Assembly (NCBI RefSeq): GCF_048544455.1
Contig: NC_133538.1
Span: 147,356,922-147,420,921 of the forward strand
Length of the DNA: 64,000 bases
Source of the DNA: Silene latifolia
Taxonomy: Eukaryota; Streptophyta; Magnoliopsida; Caryophyllales; Caryophyllaceae
Reading direction: 5' to 3'
The translations under genes and the position numbers were made by a program. Positions 11,091-22,530 of this stretch are shown piece by piece (position 1 is the first letter of the stretch; the number at the start of each line of letters is the position of its first letter). Under the pieces are notes generated by a model. That model saw only the letters and a program-made list of their open reading frames with translations. It did not search any database and was not told where the DNA came from.

Positions 11091-12102
11091 ATGGCGAAAC
11101 ACAAGAAAAACTTTACCAAAAATCTTCAATCAAACAGTAAATCACCTATTACTTCTTCAAAAACGCCTCAATTCTCAAAAAATCAAAAACAAGTAGATAC
11201 TAATGTAGCGAGTAGCAGCAAAGGGATAGCTTCAGGATCAAAATCTCCGAGGAAGATCAATTTACGATATAATCCGGCTGATTTTGAGTCTGAATTGGAA
11301 GTTATAGTGGAGGATATTGATGACGAGGAGGAAGCTGTATCACAAGATGAGGATGAATTGCAACCGCCAGCACTCCGCCTCTCTTCTGATGATGTAGCAG
11401 GTGAGATTCAGTACTGGTCTACTGCGGTTTATTGTTACATTTTGGGTACGAATCCTCCGAGTTCTGTTATTTCTGGGTTTGTGAAAAGAGTTTGTCAAAG
11501 TTATGGGATTGACCGTATATCGTTCATGCCTAATGGTTTGTTCCTTGTGCGGTTTAAGATTAAGGAAAAACAGCAGGAGGTTGTTAACAATGGCCACCTT
11601 ATGTTTGATAATAAGCCTGTAATCGTTAAAGAGTGGAGTCCAAATGCAGAATTGATTAAACATGACATATCCATTGTTCCCATCTGGATGAAACTTTACG
11701 GCTTAGACATCAAATTTTGGGGTAGTGTGTGCCTGCAGAAAATTAGTGGGTTGGTAGGGAAGTTCATCAAATGTGATGATGCTACGACTCATAAGGCTTT
11801 TCTGGGCTATGCTAGGGTCATGGTTGAGGTCAAGGTTGGATGACCTTTCCTACCGAGTTAGTGTTTCGGATGAACTAGGAAACACTCGGAGGATTAGGGT
11901 TGTTTATGATTGGTCGCCTCTTAGCCGTGTGAAATGTAAAGGAATGGGTCACTTACCTGATCATTGTAGGAAGGAGAGTGATGCTAAAGTGAAGAAGGTA
12001 TGGAGGCCTAAACAGAAGGCTCCTACAGTTCCTAAAAAGGCTCCAAAGACTCCTATTCCAGTTACCACTCCAAAACCTGTCTCTCCCGTAGTGCGGTGGT
12101 GA
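11091..12102 (+). pseudogene. LINE ORF1: DUF4283 and zinc-knuckle protein
   Basis: It starts at ATG 11091 (MAKHKKNF), with a basic N-terminus, an acidic stretch (about residues 70-95) and a DUF4283-like domain (about residues 105-245: EIQYWSTAVYCYILG ... VIVKEWSPNAEL ... VPIWMKLYGL). A one-base frame change at about 11837 moves the rest into another frame. That part has a CCHC-like knuckle (VKCKGMGHLPDHC) whose first cysteine is not seen, and a proline/lysine-rich tail ending at 12102. ORF1 proteins of plant L1 elements bind the element RNA. Confidence 0.82.
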
Positions 12103-12354
12103 CACCTAGTGTGCCCGTCGACGAGCAGAGTGTGGTGACAAAGCTAATGGGGGTACAAATGGGGGTAATGAACAAGGGTCTCTGCACAGTCCGCACCTAG
12201 GAGATTTCTTACTAGGATGCTCGGGAATGATGCAGGTGAGGCGAGGATTTTTACACCGTGGGGATCACCTTTATGGATGCACTCACTTTGTCCATTCAGA
12301 AAGTCAAAAATGATTGTCAGCAGAAAATGGTTAGTCAGAGGAGCCTAACTGATA

Positions 12355-13422
12355 ATGGGTAGTCTGGGCTTCTGGAATGTGAGAGGACTGAACAGCATTT
12401 CCAAACAAAATGAAATAAGGTGGTTTATGCACCAGAATAATGTTGGGCTGTTTGGTTTGTTAGAAACTAAAATAAAAAGGGATAAGTGGATTAATACTAG
12501 GAATAATATGTGTGGTGATTGGGCTATTTGTACTAATAATAGTTTTCACAAAGGGGGGAGAGTTTGGCTTTTGTGGAATCCTAAACTTTTCCAGGTGGAC
12601 TTGCTTCATACAACTGCTCAATGTATTCATACACAAGTGAAGGACATGATGCAAGGATTTGTCTTCTACTTTACTCTAGTGTATGGTTTTAATAAAATTG
12701 GTGAGAGAGAAAGCTTATGGCAGGATTTGAGGAATTATGCCACCACAGCTAATGGTCCTTGGCTTGTGGGTAGGGATTTCAATAGTGTAATGAGAATGGG
12801 GGAAAGGATTGGAGGAACTGATGTTACATTGGCTGAGATCTTACCTATGAGGAAAGCCTTGGATGACTGTCAGTTACAAGAAGGGAAAATGATTGGGTCC
12901 TATTTCACTTGGAACAACAAGCAAGATGATGGGACTAGAGTTTATAGTAAGATAGATAGGGTGCTGATTAATGATGCTTGGCTTCAGAGGTTTCCTGACT
13001 CAGTGGCTCAATTCCTCCCTGAGGGGCTTTTTGATCACTGTCCTTGTGTGATCCAGTTCAATAGGACCAGTGCAAGGAAAAAGGCACCTTTCAAGTACTT
13101 CAATATGTGGGCACTTGCTGATAATTTTGATGAGGTTGTGCAACATGGATGGCAGGAGGATATTGATGGCTCTCCTATGTTTAGGGTCACCAAAAAACTC
13201 AAAGGTCTGAAGCACAGGTTGCAGGAGTTGAATAGAGAGCAATTCAATGACATTGAGAATTTAACCCATGTCACTGAAATTGCTCTTCAGAACTTTCAGG
13301 AGCAATTAAGGCATGATCCACTTAACAATGAGATGTGTAAAGCTGAAAGAGCTTGTGCTCAGGAGCTGATGGGTTTAAGGAAGGCTAGGGATATGTTGAA
13401 CAGTGGAGGAATACAGGTATAG
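12355..13422 (+). pseudogene. LINE ORF2 apurinic/L1 endonuclease domain
   Basis: 355 codons from MGSLGFWNVRGLN. Endonuclease/exonuclease/phosphatase motifs appear in order: NVRGLN, GLLETK (catalytic Glu region), LVYGF, VGRDFNSV (normally GDFN), SYFTWNN, SKIDRVLIN and LFDHCP (normally SDHCP). The enzyme nicks target DNA to prime reverse transcription. The frame stops at 13422 before any RT motif. The Asp/His positions look largely kept, so the domain alone might fold, but the ORF is truncated. Confidence 0.85.
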
Positions 13423-13430
13423 AGTACACT

Positions 13431-13961
13431 GTGAGGATGGGTTATCAGTGGTTAGAACAGACAGGGGTTGATGTGCCCTGGTATCCTTGGGTTAGCAACA
13501 GGATCATGGCTCCTAAGCATGAATTTTTCATTTGGCTAGCTGTACAGCAGCGTCTTCTTACTCAGGATAGGATGGTGAAGATGGGTTTCCTTCAAAGCAA
13601 CGTATGCTGGTTATGTGGGCAAGAGGAGGAATGTCATCAACACTTGTTCTTCTCCTGTACTTATAGCAGGAAATGTCTAACAGTGGTTGAAAATTGGCTG
13701 CAGATTCGTATTCCAGTTCAAGATGTGATGGAGTGGTGGCTTAAGTATAGAAATAGATCTCTGTTGGTTAGGCAAGTGCTTGCTGCAAGTATAGCTTATC
13801 TAATGTATGAGATCTGGCATGCCAGAAATAGAAGTCATGTAGAGAGTTTTTTGGTTCTGCCCACTGTGCTAGTTAGACAGGTACAGAGGGGGATAGTATT
13901 GAGATTAAAAGTGCGGAATGTAATAGGCAGAAATAGGAGAGTTCAACTATGGTTAGAATGA
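13431..13961 (+). pseudogene. LINE ORF2 C-terminal zf-RVT domain
   Basis: The text PKHEFFIWLAVQQRLLTQDRM followed by CWLCGQEEECHQHLFFSC is the zinc-binding region found after RT in plant L1 ORF2 proteins. It starts only a few bases after the endonuclease frame ends and is in a different frame, marking the internal deletion. It ends at 13961, about 90 bp before the poly(A). Confidence 0.82.
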
Positions 13962-14064
13962 ATTTGTAATGGTGTAAATTAACTAAGGGCTATCTCCCTA
14001 GTTAATCAATTGTTCGGGTTATGCTTAATATAATACTTACACTTTCCCAAAAAAAAAAAAAAAA

Positions 14065-14080
14065 AACTCCACTTTAGACA
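14065..14080 (+). repeat. LINE target-site duplication, right copy
   Basis: Perfect match to 10980-10995, directly after the poly(A) tail. Confidence 0.92.
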
Positions 14081-14969
14081 AATTTGCCTGTTGACCCTTA
14101 ACTACATTCCAAATTTAGCCTGCCTTGTCAAGCTAGTTTAGTGTATGTTTCGCGGCATATATTTTATTGTGCCAAGTTTGGCTTGTATCTGATGATTTGG
14201 AGTTGGTAATTTATGAAGAAAAGGAGGATGAAGAGGGAAAAAAACGTGAAAAAAGAAAAAAAAAAAGAATTGAAAAAATGATGATGCAAGAAACCGAAAA
14301 AAAAGAGGAAAAAAAAATAGAAAAAGAAAAGAAAAAAGATTGTAGATGGTTTCGCTCCTATGCTTTATTTACATTTATTGAGGAGTATTTTTAGTTCGGT
14401 TTGGTGAGTTTCGTGCCAAATGAAGAGCATATGTGCTTAATTCATAATTGAGTTGGAAATGGATGTTGCTATATGGTTTTGTTTAGGTACTAGCTTGGTC
14501 GCCTATACCTCCACATTCCCATACATGTTTTGCCTTTTCTTACCCATTGCCTCACTTTGCCATATTTTTGTAAGCCCCCGGCTGTGACAAGACCTTGTTT
14601 GGTTGGAATGTGTGTACGGTAGCTAGAATTGTCTATCATATCAGCTGCATGCATGTCTATGTGGGTCGTAGTTTAGGTGAGCGACTATATTTCTTTCTCT
14701 CTTACATATATATGTTCACCCTTTGCTTCATGAGAGAAGAGTGACCCGTGAGAGTCCATTATTAAAGGTCTTGCAAGGTCGACGGTTCAACTATTTTATA
14801 AACATCCTATAACTCGTTTGCATTTGACTGCTTTGCTATAAGTGTTAGTCTGCTTGCATTAAATTTGTTTAAGTGGACAATTTGTAGCTAGCTCTGAGTT
14901 ATCTTTTCCGTTCCCTTAGTTTGCATTTAATTTACTCGAGGACGAGTAAAGGTTTGATTTGGGAAGATT
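14081..14969 (+). other. Athila-1 3' region, purine tract and polypurine primer
   Basis: No domain-bearing frame. About 14212-14340 is an A/G-rich tract that gives a lysine/glutamate-rich frame; the same position in Athila-2 (45200-45330, minus strand) is also A-rich, so the tract is a family feature and probably not a gene. The end, CTCGAGGACGAGTAAAGG through TTTGGGAAGATT just before 14970, is the Athila-type polypurine tract. Confidence 0.75.
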
Positions 14970-16420
14970 TGATACGTGCATTTTATATAGTCCTTTTAGG
15001 CCTTTTTATGCACGTATTTCTATGCTATTATCGTAGTTTTATGCTACGAAATGCCCCGAATTGTCTACTTTGGTTTCTCTTGTATTTTTTGCAGGTATGA
15101 ACTGAAAAGGAGAATAATCAAGCCTAAAACATGTCCCTATAAATGCATTTAGGAGATAAGTTGAGTCGGAGCTTACAAACTACTATTTTGAGATGCGCAA
15201 AGAAGTAAGATAGCTAGGCGAGTAAAGGAAGAACTTCAAATTGCTAGTGCCTACTTTTAAGAGCTATATCTCGAGTTCTACAACATATTTTCAGGTGATT
15301 CCAATTGGAGATTAAATTTTGTCTTCTTAGATTTCCAACGCCAACGGAATCGTCCTGTTTGCCTAATTAACGAAGAAATGGCAGCCGTTTGAAGTTCAAT
15401 GCGCGAAGCAGGAATTGTGCGCTGGAAAGTACTCGATCGAGTACAATTATGTTCGATCGACTCCTTTTTCTACTCGATCGATTAGTTGCATTTTAGGGTT
15501 TACTCGATTGAGTATTTATTTCACTTGATCGAGTGGTTTGAGCTTAATTTTGCTCGATCGAATGGTTTAAAATCACTCGATCGAGTGGTTTGCTATTGGG
15601 CTCGGGCTTTTTAGTCTTATTTCGCTATTAGGTCAAATAAAAAATCCTATTTGTTATAAATAGGAAGGATCAGACGTCACTTGTATCATCTCATACACTA
15701 CTTTCCAATACTTTTTCCTTGTTACTGCTGCTACTTTGTTCTTCCCACTCTTTTCCCGGATCTACTGTAACTTTCTCTCTTTCCCTTTATTTATGCTTAT
15801 GTTTATTTCTCTCTTTGTTTCTGTTCTTCCCTTTATTATGTCTAGATAATTTTCCCGGCTAGGACTAGGGGATTCGATGAATGAATGTTAATTGCTAATT
15901 AGTTTATAGATTGTCGTTGTTATGCCTATGTTGTTAATCACTGCTTATAATCGTATCTTGCTGATTGAATCGATGCAATTAGCCTTTTAATTTTGGTAAA
16001 CCTTGACCTAGACCGGAAGGTTGGAAGGGGTGAGACCCGCAGTGAACAATAGAATGCTTTAGTGAGGGCGGAAGCTAAGCTAAGAGTATTTTAGGGCGAA
16101 TTGAGACCGGAAGGAGATTTTCGTTGCCCCTTAGACCGACACATCGACTAATTTGTGACCTTAACTGCAATTAATTGACATTCATTGATGAAGCGACATC
16201 CTAGTTTCCTTTCCCTCTGCTTAATTTCTCTTACCTTTACTTCTCTTACTTTAATCTTATTAGTTTAGTCAAAATAATTCAAAACCTCCAATCGTGACCG
16301 TAGACAGACTAAATTGACAAGTAGATAGTGACCGCCTCCCTGTGGAGATCGACCCTACTTACCGCTAACTTCTGTTAGTTGTACTTAGGTATTTATTTTT
16401 GGTACCTGACGACGGTATCA
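14970..16420 (+). repeat. Athila-1 3' LTR
   Basis: 1451 bp, TGATACGTGC to GACGGTATCA, with TATA box at 15655-15662. It is 24 bp longer than the 5' LTR, mostly because one more palindrome unit (core at 15577) is present. Confidence 0.92.
15433..15584 (+). repeat. Palindrome array 4 (Athila-1 3' LTR)
   Basis: Cores or variants start at 15433, 15453, 15474, 15504, 15525, 15554 and 15577 (spacings 20, 21, 30, 21, 29, 23). The last core ends 71 bp before the TATA box. The final motif is missing in the 5' LTR. Confidence 0.95.
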
Positions 16421-16425
16421 AATAT

Positions 16426-17316
16426 AATATTATTGATATATTGTATGAGGGATAAAAAAGGGAAATAAAATAATACTCTACCCTCAAGCCAACGACATTA
16501 GTGCAATCCTCCATGCACAAGAATACTGACCTACCTTGGAGACTCACTATATTAAATTATCTCAAATTTTATTTGTGTATATATGTGGCACCTATAAATT
16601 GCCACTCATATTACGTTGCATAGATTTGTATTTGTACTACGATCATATAGTTTTTTTTTCCGGTTGATGGTTGTGCTATTATTTTGTTGTAGGAGTTATT
16701 GATATTGTGGATTTGTGTGCATTGCTATCTCGATTAGTTTGAGCGTTTTTTTTTTCATTTAATTTATTATTACTTGAATCTAGGTGTGACATGGTGATGT
16801 TAGTTTTGGAATTATGTCCACCGAGGTATTTCTAAAATTTACGACTCACACATTTATTTAGTTATTTATTGATGTCATGAAATATAATTTCTTTACGTTT
16901 TAGTAACGTAATTTATTTTCATAGTACAATTTTTACTCATTACAGTATTTTTTATGCAGTGTTTTGCATAAATATTATCCTACAACTAGTTGTATAATAA
17001 CTATGTACAACCGCGTCAAAGTTATCGAGCTCTCACACAAAGTTGTTGAGTCAGTTTACAAGTTATTGAGCTATTTTACGAAATTATTAAGCTTGATATT
17101 AATTCTGTTAAGCTCAACAACTTTTTATAACTCGATAATTTTCTTAATAGAGCTCGACAACTTTGTAACAAAGCTCCACAACACTGACTAAGTTGTATAT
17201 ACAACCGGTTGTATAATACATTAACCGAGTATTTTCCACTTGTGTACCCCTAACTAAAAAAAACTAAACCAAATTCTCTCAAGGTTGTAACAATGCGTCA
17301 ATGCCTCTCAAACTAA
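16426..17316 (+). other. Helitron B interior, shared with Helitron D
   Basis: AT-rich and colinear with 24009-24925. It contains a patch of GTTGTATAATA/TATACAACCGGTTGTAT-type inverted motifs and repeats of GAGCTC/AAGTTGT (about 16975-17220). No coding domain seen. Confidence 0.55.
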
Positions 17317-17715
17317 GAGCATCCACAACAACAAAAAGTTTTTATTGTTTTTTGTGGGTCCTCAACCTATACATCTCATTTTATCATAAAATGATATTTT
17401 TCCCTAAAATTTTATACAACAACAATTAGCAAATTTCATGTCAATTAGATCAATAATACAATAAAATGCAATCATTCTCTCATTGTGGCCACCTACAACA
17501 ACAAAAAGACTCCTTTCTAAAGTTGATATTTACATATTCATTACCCCGCAACAATAAAAAAGTTTTTATCATAAAACAAGGTTTTGTGAAACTCATCCAA
17601 ATATGATGAGTTTCACAAAAAAGTCATTTTTAGATAAGCTCTTTTCGTTGTTGTGGGGTAATAATTGTAAAAATATCAACTATGAGTGTAGATCTTATTG
17701 TTGTTGTACATGGTC
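17317..17715 (+). mobile_element. Harbinger-like MITE with long foldback
   Basis: 399 bp flanked by TAA (17314-17316 and 17716-17718). The ends GAGCATCCACAACAACAA and TTGTTGTTGTACATGGTC are inverted relatives. Its centre is a 13-bp perfect hairpin TGTGAAACTCATC / GATGAGTTTCACA (about 17586-17618), with wider pairing around it. Helitron D lacks it and reads CTCAAATAATC at the site (about 24927), showing the empty target. Confidence 0.82.
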
Positions 17716-17888
17716 TAATCAAATACAAAATCTCAAATTATTCAAATACAATATCTCAAATCAATCAAATTGTTTGAATTATAAATGATATTTATCATTA
17801 ATTACAAACCACTGATCGATTTAAGTTTTTTTTTGGGATTTTTATTCTATTAATTAATTAGGGTTTATGTTTAATTGAAAATTGTAAA

Positions 17889-18310
17889 TCAAGTATGTTG
17901 AAGAAAGCTTGGTGGTTGGCTGGCGGTGAGGATGGATGTTGGACGAGGGAAGGGTCTAGTTCGACGGGACAGAGGGTGGTGTCGCCGACGATGGGAGATG
18001 TTGGGGTCATTGGCAGATGGTAGTTGGTATGGAAGGCAGGCCGTTCGGGGATAGGCGTAGGTTGGCCGGCAACAGGACGAGAGGCTGTCGTTGCAGGAGC
18101 TCCGCAGAGGGAGGTTACGTGGACGACAGTGGTAGGTAAGGTTGGTAGTGTGGTAGTTGCACCGGTTTTGCATATTGTTTTTTTTCTCCCATGCGTAATA
18201 TCGAGTACGATGTCAGCAGTGTGGGCGAAAAACTCTGGCGAGTAATGGTGGCTGCAGCCACCAGTGATGGTTATCGCCTATCGGTAGTGGACGACGGCTG
18301 TGTGTAGTTG
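17889..18310 (+). other. GC-rich segment in Helitron B, possible captured host fragment
   Basis: A sharp rise in GC within AT-rich Helitron DNA. The same segment is in Helitron D (25105-25470) with a few differences. Frames of 60-112 codons exist on both strands but share no recognised domain and differ in length between the copies, so coding is not supported. Capture of an exon or promoter fragment is an inference from how Helitrons behave. Confidence 0.4.
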
Positions 18311-20013
18311 TGGAAGAGATGAGATGAAGAATTCTAAGAAGAGTAAATGAGGAGAAATAATGGAAAAATGTACTACATAATAAACATTCGTTAAAAGTTA
18401 ACCCAGTACAATGATTATTTCTCACAAGTCATAAACTACTTTACATTGTTTAACATTTTGCAATACCATAGATTAATCTAGCATTACACAGTACATTAGA
18501 AGATATAAGAGAGATAGAAAGAGGTGAGAGGTGAGAGGACAAGATTTGAAAGGATGGAAATGAGAGGGGTATTTTCGTCAAAAGTGTACTGTAATAAGTA
18601 AAATGTGTACTCCGAAAATCAGGACTCGTTAGTAATTATTTAAGAAAATCGTGTATTTATGTGTGCATGTGGGTGTGAGTGAGGAAAAATTATTTGATTT
18701 TTAAAGATTTTTTAGCTGAATATAGAAACACAAAGTATTTGATCAAAACTTGGCGCTATATAGGGTAGTTGTTACTGATTTATACATATTATGCTTTTTT
18801 AATTGAATTGGTATCAATATCAATGTAAGTTCAATGCAGTATATACTACCGTTTGTAGAGCTTGTCCAATATTTACAAACTACTTCTGAGGACTCTCATT
18901 AGAAGTCGAATTTTCAAACGATATTAAATACTCCAGGTTTTACGAAATCTTGAATATTTACATGAAATTAATCTAAATACTATATTCTCTATCATTATAT
19001 ACTTTGGAGTATAATGATAACGAATTTGTAAACCATGTATGACGGTGCTTAAAACCTCATAATCCACTTTATAAAACATGTTCATAAAGAGTTGTTCCCT
19101 TTATATATTATTGAGCTACAAGGAACAAATTTTTATCAAACTCAGAGAGATGTGTAGTTGTGTACCAGCCTTTAGTCCTCTATAGTCGATGATTTTGTTT
19201 CAAAGGAAGTTATTAAGAGTATATTGCATAATCAATTACTAACTATCTATTTTAGTCCTTAAAGTAAAGAGAGTTGAGTCAATATAAGTGTGGTAGAATT
19301 AAGTTCCTCATTAAATTTAGAAAACCGGACAATAAATATGAGATAAATTGAAGACAGAGAGGAAAATAAAATTAGATGAAGGAATTATTACATTATTACA
19401 CGATACATGGTTCACGATTGAACACTACAAAGTGGCATGTACATCGTACGACCATGAACTCTATATATCCAACAGTTGTGAATGACTTTCGAACCCCGAC
19501 ATTAAAAGTTGGATTTTCGAGCGATAATAGAGTCTCGAACAATCGTAAACTACTTAAATTTATTTAATATTATATGAGTAATAAATTATAATTATAACTA
19601 ATAAAACTATATCTAATGAATATTAAAAATAAGAATATCACTTTAATTTAAAGTAGAGGCCAGGTAACTAGCTAAAATGCGCAAGTCTAACAAAGTTTAA
19701 CGCACCAGAGTCAAGATGTTACAACTTTTTTTAATTTCCTCACTTATCTTACGTTTTATTATACAGCTAAATAAATTGTGTTTGAAGTATTTCAATGAAG
19801 ATCTATGTTAGAAAAATAATTTTTTATACAAAGAGAAAAGTAAAGGTAAATGATAATCATAAATTACCAGGTTCTTTTTTTTTCTTTTTTTTTTTTTTGC
19901 ATCTGATCTATATCTTGAATTTGGGTAGACACAGGATTTTATTACGTAATTTCATTGGAAACTAATTAGTATTAGTATGAGACTAATTAGTATTAGTATG
20001 AGTTTGTTTAGTA
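18311..20013 (+). other. Helitron B interior, no gene found
   Basis: AT-rich, with only short frames and no domain. At about 19515 the text TTTTCGAGCGATAATAGAGTC resembles the start of Helitron units B-D (TTTTTTCGAGCGAT...), so a further Helitron 5' fragment may be nested here. Confidence 0.4.
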
Positions 20014-20237
20014 CTCCTTCTGTTTCGAATATTTGTATACTTTTGTTTTTAGGAACAAAGACCAAAGAGGAAGGAGGGGGCCGTTTGTAGTTGTAGTTAA
20101 TGGATGTCAAGTGTACAATAGTCCATTGGGTGATCAAATTACACATTAAAAATATTCCTAACATAAAAAGGTAAATAAACAAATAAATAAAACGCCCTAA
20201 AATAAAATAGATAAACAAATGTCCGAATCGCAGGGAG
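20014..20237 (+). mobile_element. Stowaway-like MITE
   Basis: 224 bp between TA dinucleotides. The ends are imperfect inverted repeats of the CTCCCTCCG type (left CTCCTTCTGTTTCGAATATT, right ATTCGGACAT family read inward, ending CAGGGAG). No coding. Confidence 0.6.
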
Positions 20238-20375
20238 TATAATAAGATTATTTTATGACTACTCTAATGAATTTTATGAAAACTCGTAATAGACATCATG
20301 ATTAACATAGCTTTAAAACTGGCTAATATATCCCAACACTTGAACAAAAGCATCCCTCTGCTACACATATATTAA

Positions 20376-20465
20376 TTCCTCCGCACAACTGTTTTCACTC
20401 CATTTCAATAAAATATTTCTCGCATATATTAGAGAAATGGGGTCAAAACAATTGTGTGAAGGGAG
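20376..20465 (+). mobile_element. Short Stowaway-like MITE
   Basis: About 90 bp whose arms pair (CCGCACAACTGTTTTCACTCC against GGGGTCAAAACAATTGTGTG) and which ends GGGAG before TA. Nearly all of it is stem. Confidence 0.6.
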
Positions 20466-20880
20466 TACTACTTAAAATTCTAATTATAGGCAGATAATGA
20501 AAAGAGATAAGAGAAAAAAAAAAAAAAATTACATGATAATAATATTTTTTTTTCTGTGTAGAAGAATTTAGTTAGTAAATATAAGGCAAATAACTTTGTA
20601 CGATTATTTGTTTAACATGGAAGACCTATATTTGTTTACTTTGTTTACCTTATTAATTTTATATGTATGCATTTATGTCCAAGATGACAAACAGCATAAC
20701 TGATGTATTGTAATAGGAAAGACATTGTTAGCTTACAATATCTAATGCTCCTCTAAAACTTTAATAACCCATGCATGCCTTGATTTTTGTAACGGGTTAT
20801 TATTTTTGTATAACGTAATTCAACAATTGTTTATAAAACAAAATATTACAAAAGGCTTGTGCATCGCACGGACATTAAAT
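20466..20880 (+). other. Helitron B 3' end region
   Basis: AT-rich, with no frame of interest. It ends in the hairpin and CTAGT terminus described for Helitron B. Confidence 0.5.
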
Positions 20881-22149
20881 CTAGTATATATCTATCTATA
20901 TTATTAAAGAAAGCTTTTTTCGAGCGATTATAGAGTCTCCAACCTTCGTAAAACACCTCAAAAAATAAATATTAATAGATAATTATAGTAACTATTAAAA
21001 AAATTAACTGATAAAGTTTGCAAATGTATTAGTAGAAAAGATAAGTTTACAATTTTGCATTGATAGAGTTTTAGGGTTAATCATATCTTCCAAATAATAA
21101 TAATATTAATAAATTATTAGTTATTAATTAATACTCAATATAATAAAACGAGTTTTATACGACTTCAACGACTCCATTTATTGAAGTATAAATATAAAGC
21201 GAATACGTCAAATTTACTCCGAAATCCATCTTCACAATCGTCATATTCCCTTTTTGTTTGTTTGTTGTTAATGAATTTCGTTGTAATAGTGATTGTGTGT
21301 ATTATTTGTTTTATTAATAATGTGATTGCTTGCTGCCTTATGATCATATTGTCTCATATTCTTATTATGGGTATACTCCGTATTTTCTTATGTAAAGTAC
21401 TAATTCTGTAATTTGGTTTGTGATTGCACGTATAATATGAGGTCCAATATGAGATTGAGGTCTATATAAGGTTGGTGACATACATTACGAAATAAGTCTT
21501 CAAATAGTTTCACCGAAAAAGGTATATGCTTAATAACTGACAATGTTTTACTACTATAAGAGTTATGAAGCTAATTTTGAGTTAAGAATTCTTTCTCCTT
21601 ATTCATCTGCTAACTTATAATTATTTTTATTCTTGGTAGTGGATATTTTTAATCAAAAGTAAACAAGTAATTGGGACAATTGGAGTTATATATAACAATC
21701 TTATTCTTCCGCAGAAAAATAAAAATAATGAAATTTATGTTGTGATTCAACTTTTTTTAAGCATATTTTAATTTCAATCTGCTTATTTTTTTGAGCTCTT
21801 GAGTAAATGACATTATTACCCCTGTGTATTAAGCACTCAACCTAATAGAGAAAATCATAATCGAACATTACGTATCACCTTGAAACATATGGTATCATCA
21901 TTATCATACACATTGTTCATCGATTCATCTCTCTTCTCCACCGCACTTCTGAAATTGACATTGACAATCGACAACCACTTTTCAATTCATTTAATTTAAT
22001 CGTTGTACTTGGTAATTAGGTATAGAATCAATGTAATAGGGTAATTCAATATGCAATTTCTGGAATATTGGTTGGATTAGTAGGAATTCAATACTTAAAT
22101 TCCGATTTTAGCAACAATAATTAAGAGTGACGTGAATTCGCAATATTCG

Positions 22150-22530
22150 ATCGACTTAGTGTTCTGTGGCGGGGTTTTGGGTCACGTTAAAGACAATAAC
22201 CAGCCGTACATGGTTGTATGACGAGAACAAAACATTCGTTTTGTGTCGGCCGCCATATTCGTCCATGCCGTGTGTTTGTCGTGCTGGTGACACGACATAG
22301 CCGTGGTTAGGTCTACTTTCACACGACCTGGCAATGATATTTCCATGTTGACCACACAAACTGGCAGTGTTGTTTCCGTGTTGGCCACACGATATGACGA
22401 GGGTGTTGTCGTCTTGGTTGGACGAACAACCCATACTTTGCCTTATCTGCATAGAAGAGTTCAAGGTCGTATCATCTTGCTTGCACGATAATACTTGCCA
22501 TGGCTGCATCTGATGTTGTTTCATCATTTT
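22150..22530 (-). other. GC-richer segment in Helitron C with a 123-codon minus-strand frame
   Basis: A minus-strand frame (22527-22156) is open and contains a short repeated phrase (CGQHGN twice). No family is recognised. The base composition is unlike the flanking Helitron DNA, so a captured fragment is possible. I do not claim a gene. Confidence 0.3.

Larger units (their letters stand above)
10996..14064 (+). mobile_element. L1-type LINE with internal deletion of RT
   Basis: It is flanked by a perfect 16-bp duplication and ends in a poly(A) run (about 14049-14064), the result of target-primed reverse transcription. It has a short 5' UTR, ORF1 with a DUF4283-like domain, the endonuclease part of ORF2, then directly the C-terminal zf-RVT region. 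The reverse transcriptase domain expected between endonuclease and zf-RVT is missing; the junction is near 13410-13440. It is therefore non-autonomous. Confidence 0.93.
6872..16420 (+). mobile_element. Athila-1: Athila-like Ty3/gypsy element, non-autonomous
   Basis: It has two LTRs (TGATAC...GTATCA), a primer site matching tRNA-Asp, a purine tract before the 3' LTR and a perfect 5-bp target duplication AATAT (6867-6871 and 16421-16425). The paralogous Helitron D at about 24009 shows the empty site. Internal coding is reduced to a gag-derived frame. No protease active site, RT, RNase H or integrase is visible in the roughly 3.6 kb left after removing the nested LINE. Athila-type text such as GGGAGGCAACCCGG (about 9889) supports the family. 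Confidence 0.9.
6794..20884 (+). mobile_element. Helitron B, interrupted by Athila-1
   Basis: It starts TCTAGTATATTAATAAAGG at 6794 and ends with a hairpin (TGTGC-ATC-GCACG, about 20855-20870), an AT spacer and CTAGT at 20881-20885. Removing Athila-1 and its target duplication leaves about 4.5 kb. Its first 1.9 kb is shared with Helitron D (23934-25471). No Rep/helicase gene is visible. It carries a Harbinger-like MITE, two Stowaway-like MITEs and a GC-rich insert that may be captured host sequence. The ends fit the Helitron consensus but were judged by eye. Confidence 0.55.

Noticed and set aside
14167-14394. Lysine/glutamate-rich 75-codon frame as a gene
   Set aside because: It is a by-product of an A/G-rich tract that is also present, without a matching frame, in Athila-2.
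17889-18245. Small genes in the GC-rich Helitron block
   Set aside because: Frames on both strands, lengths differ between the two copies and no domain is recognised.
22146-22153. Single TCGATCGA in Helitron C as part of the array system
   Set aside because: An isolated 8-mer with no partner at 21 or 30 bp; expected by chance in 64 kb.
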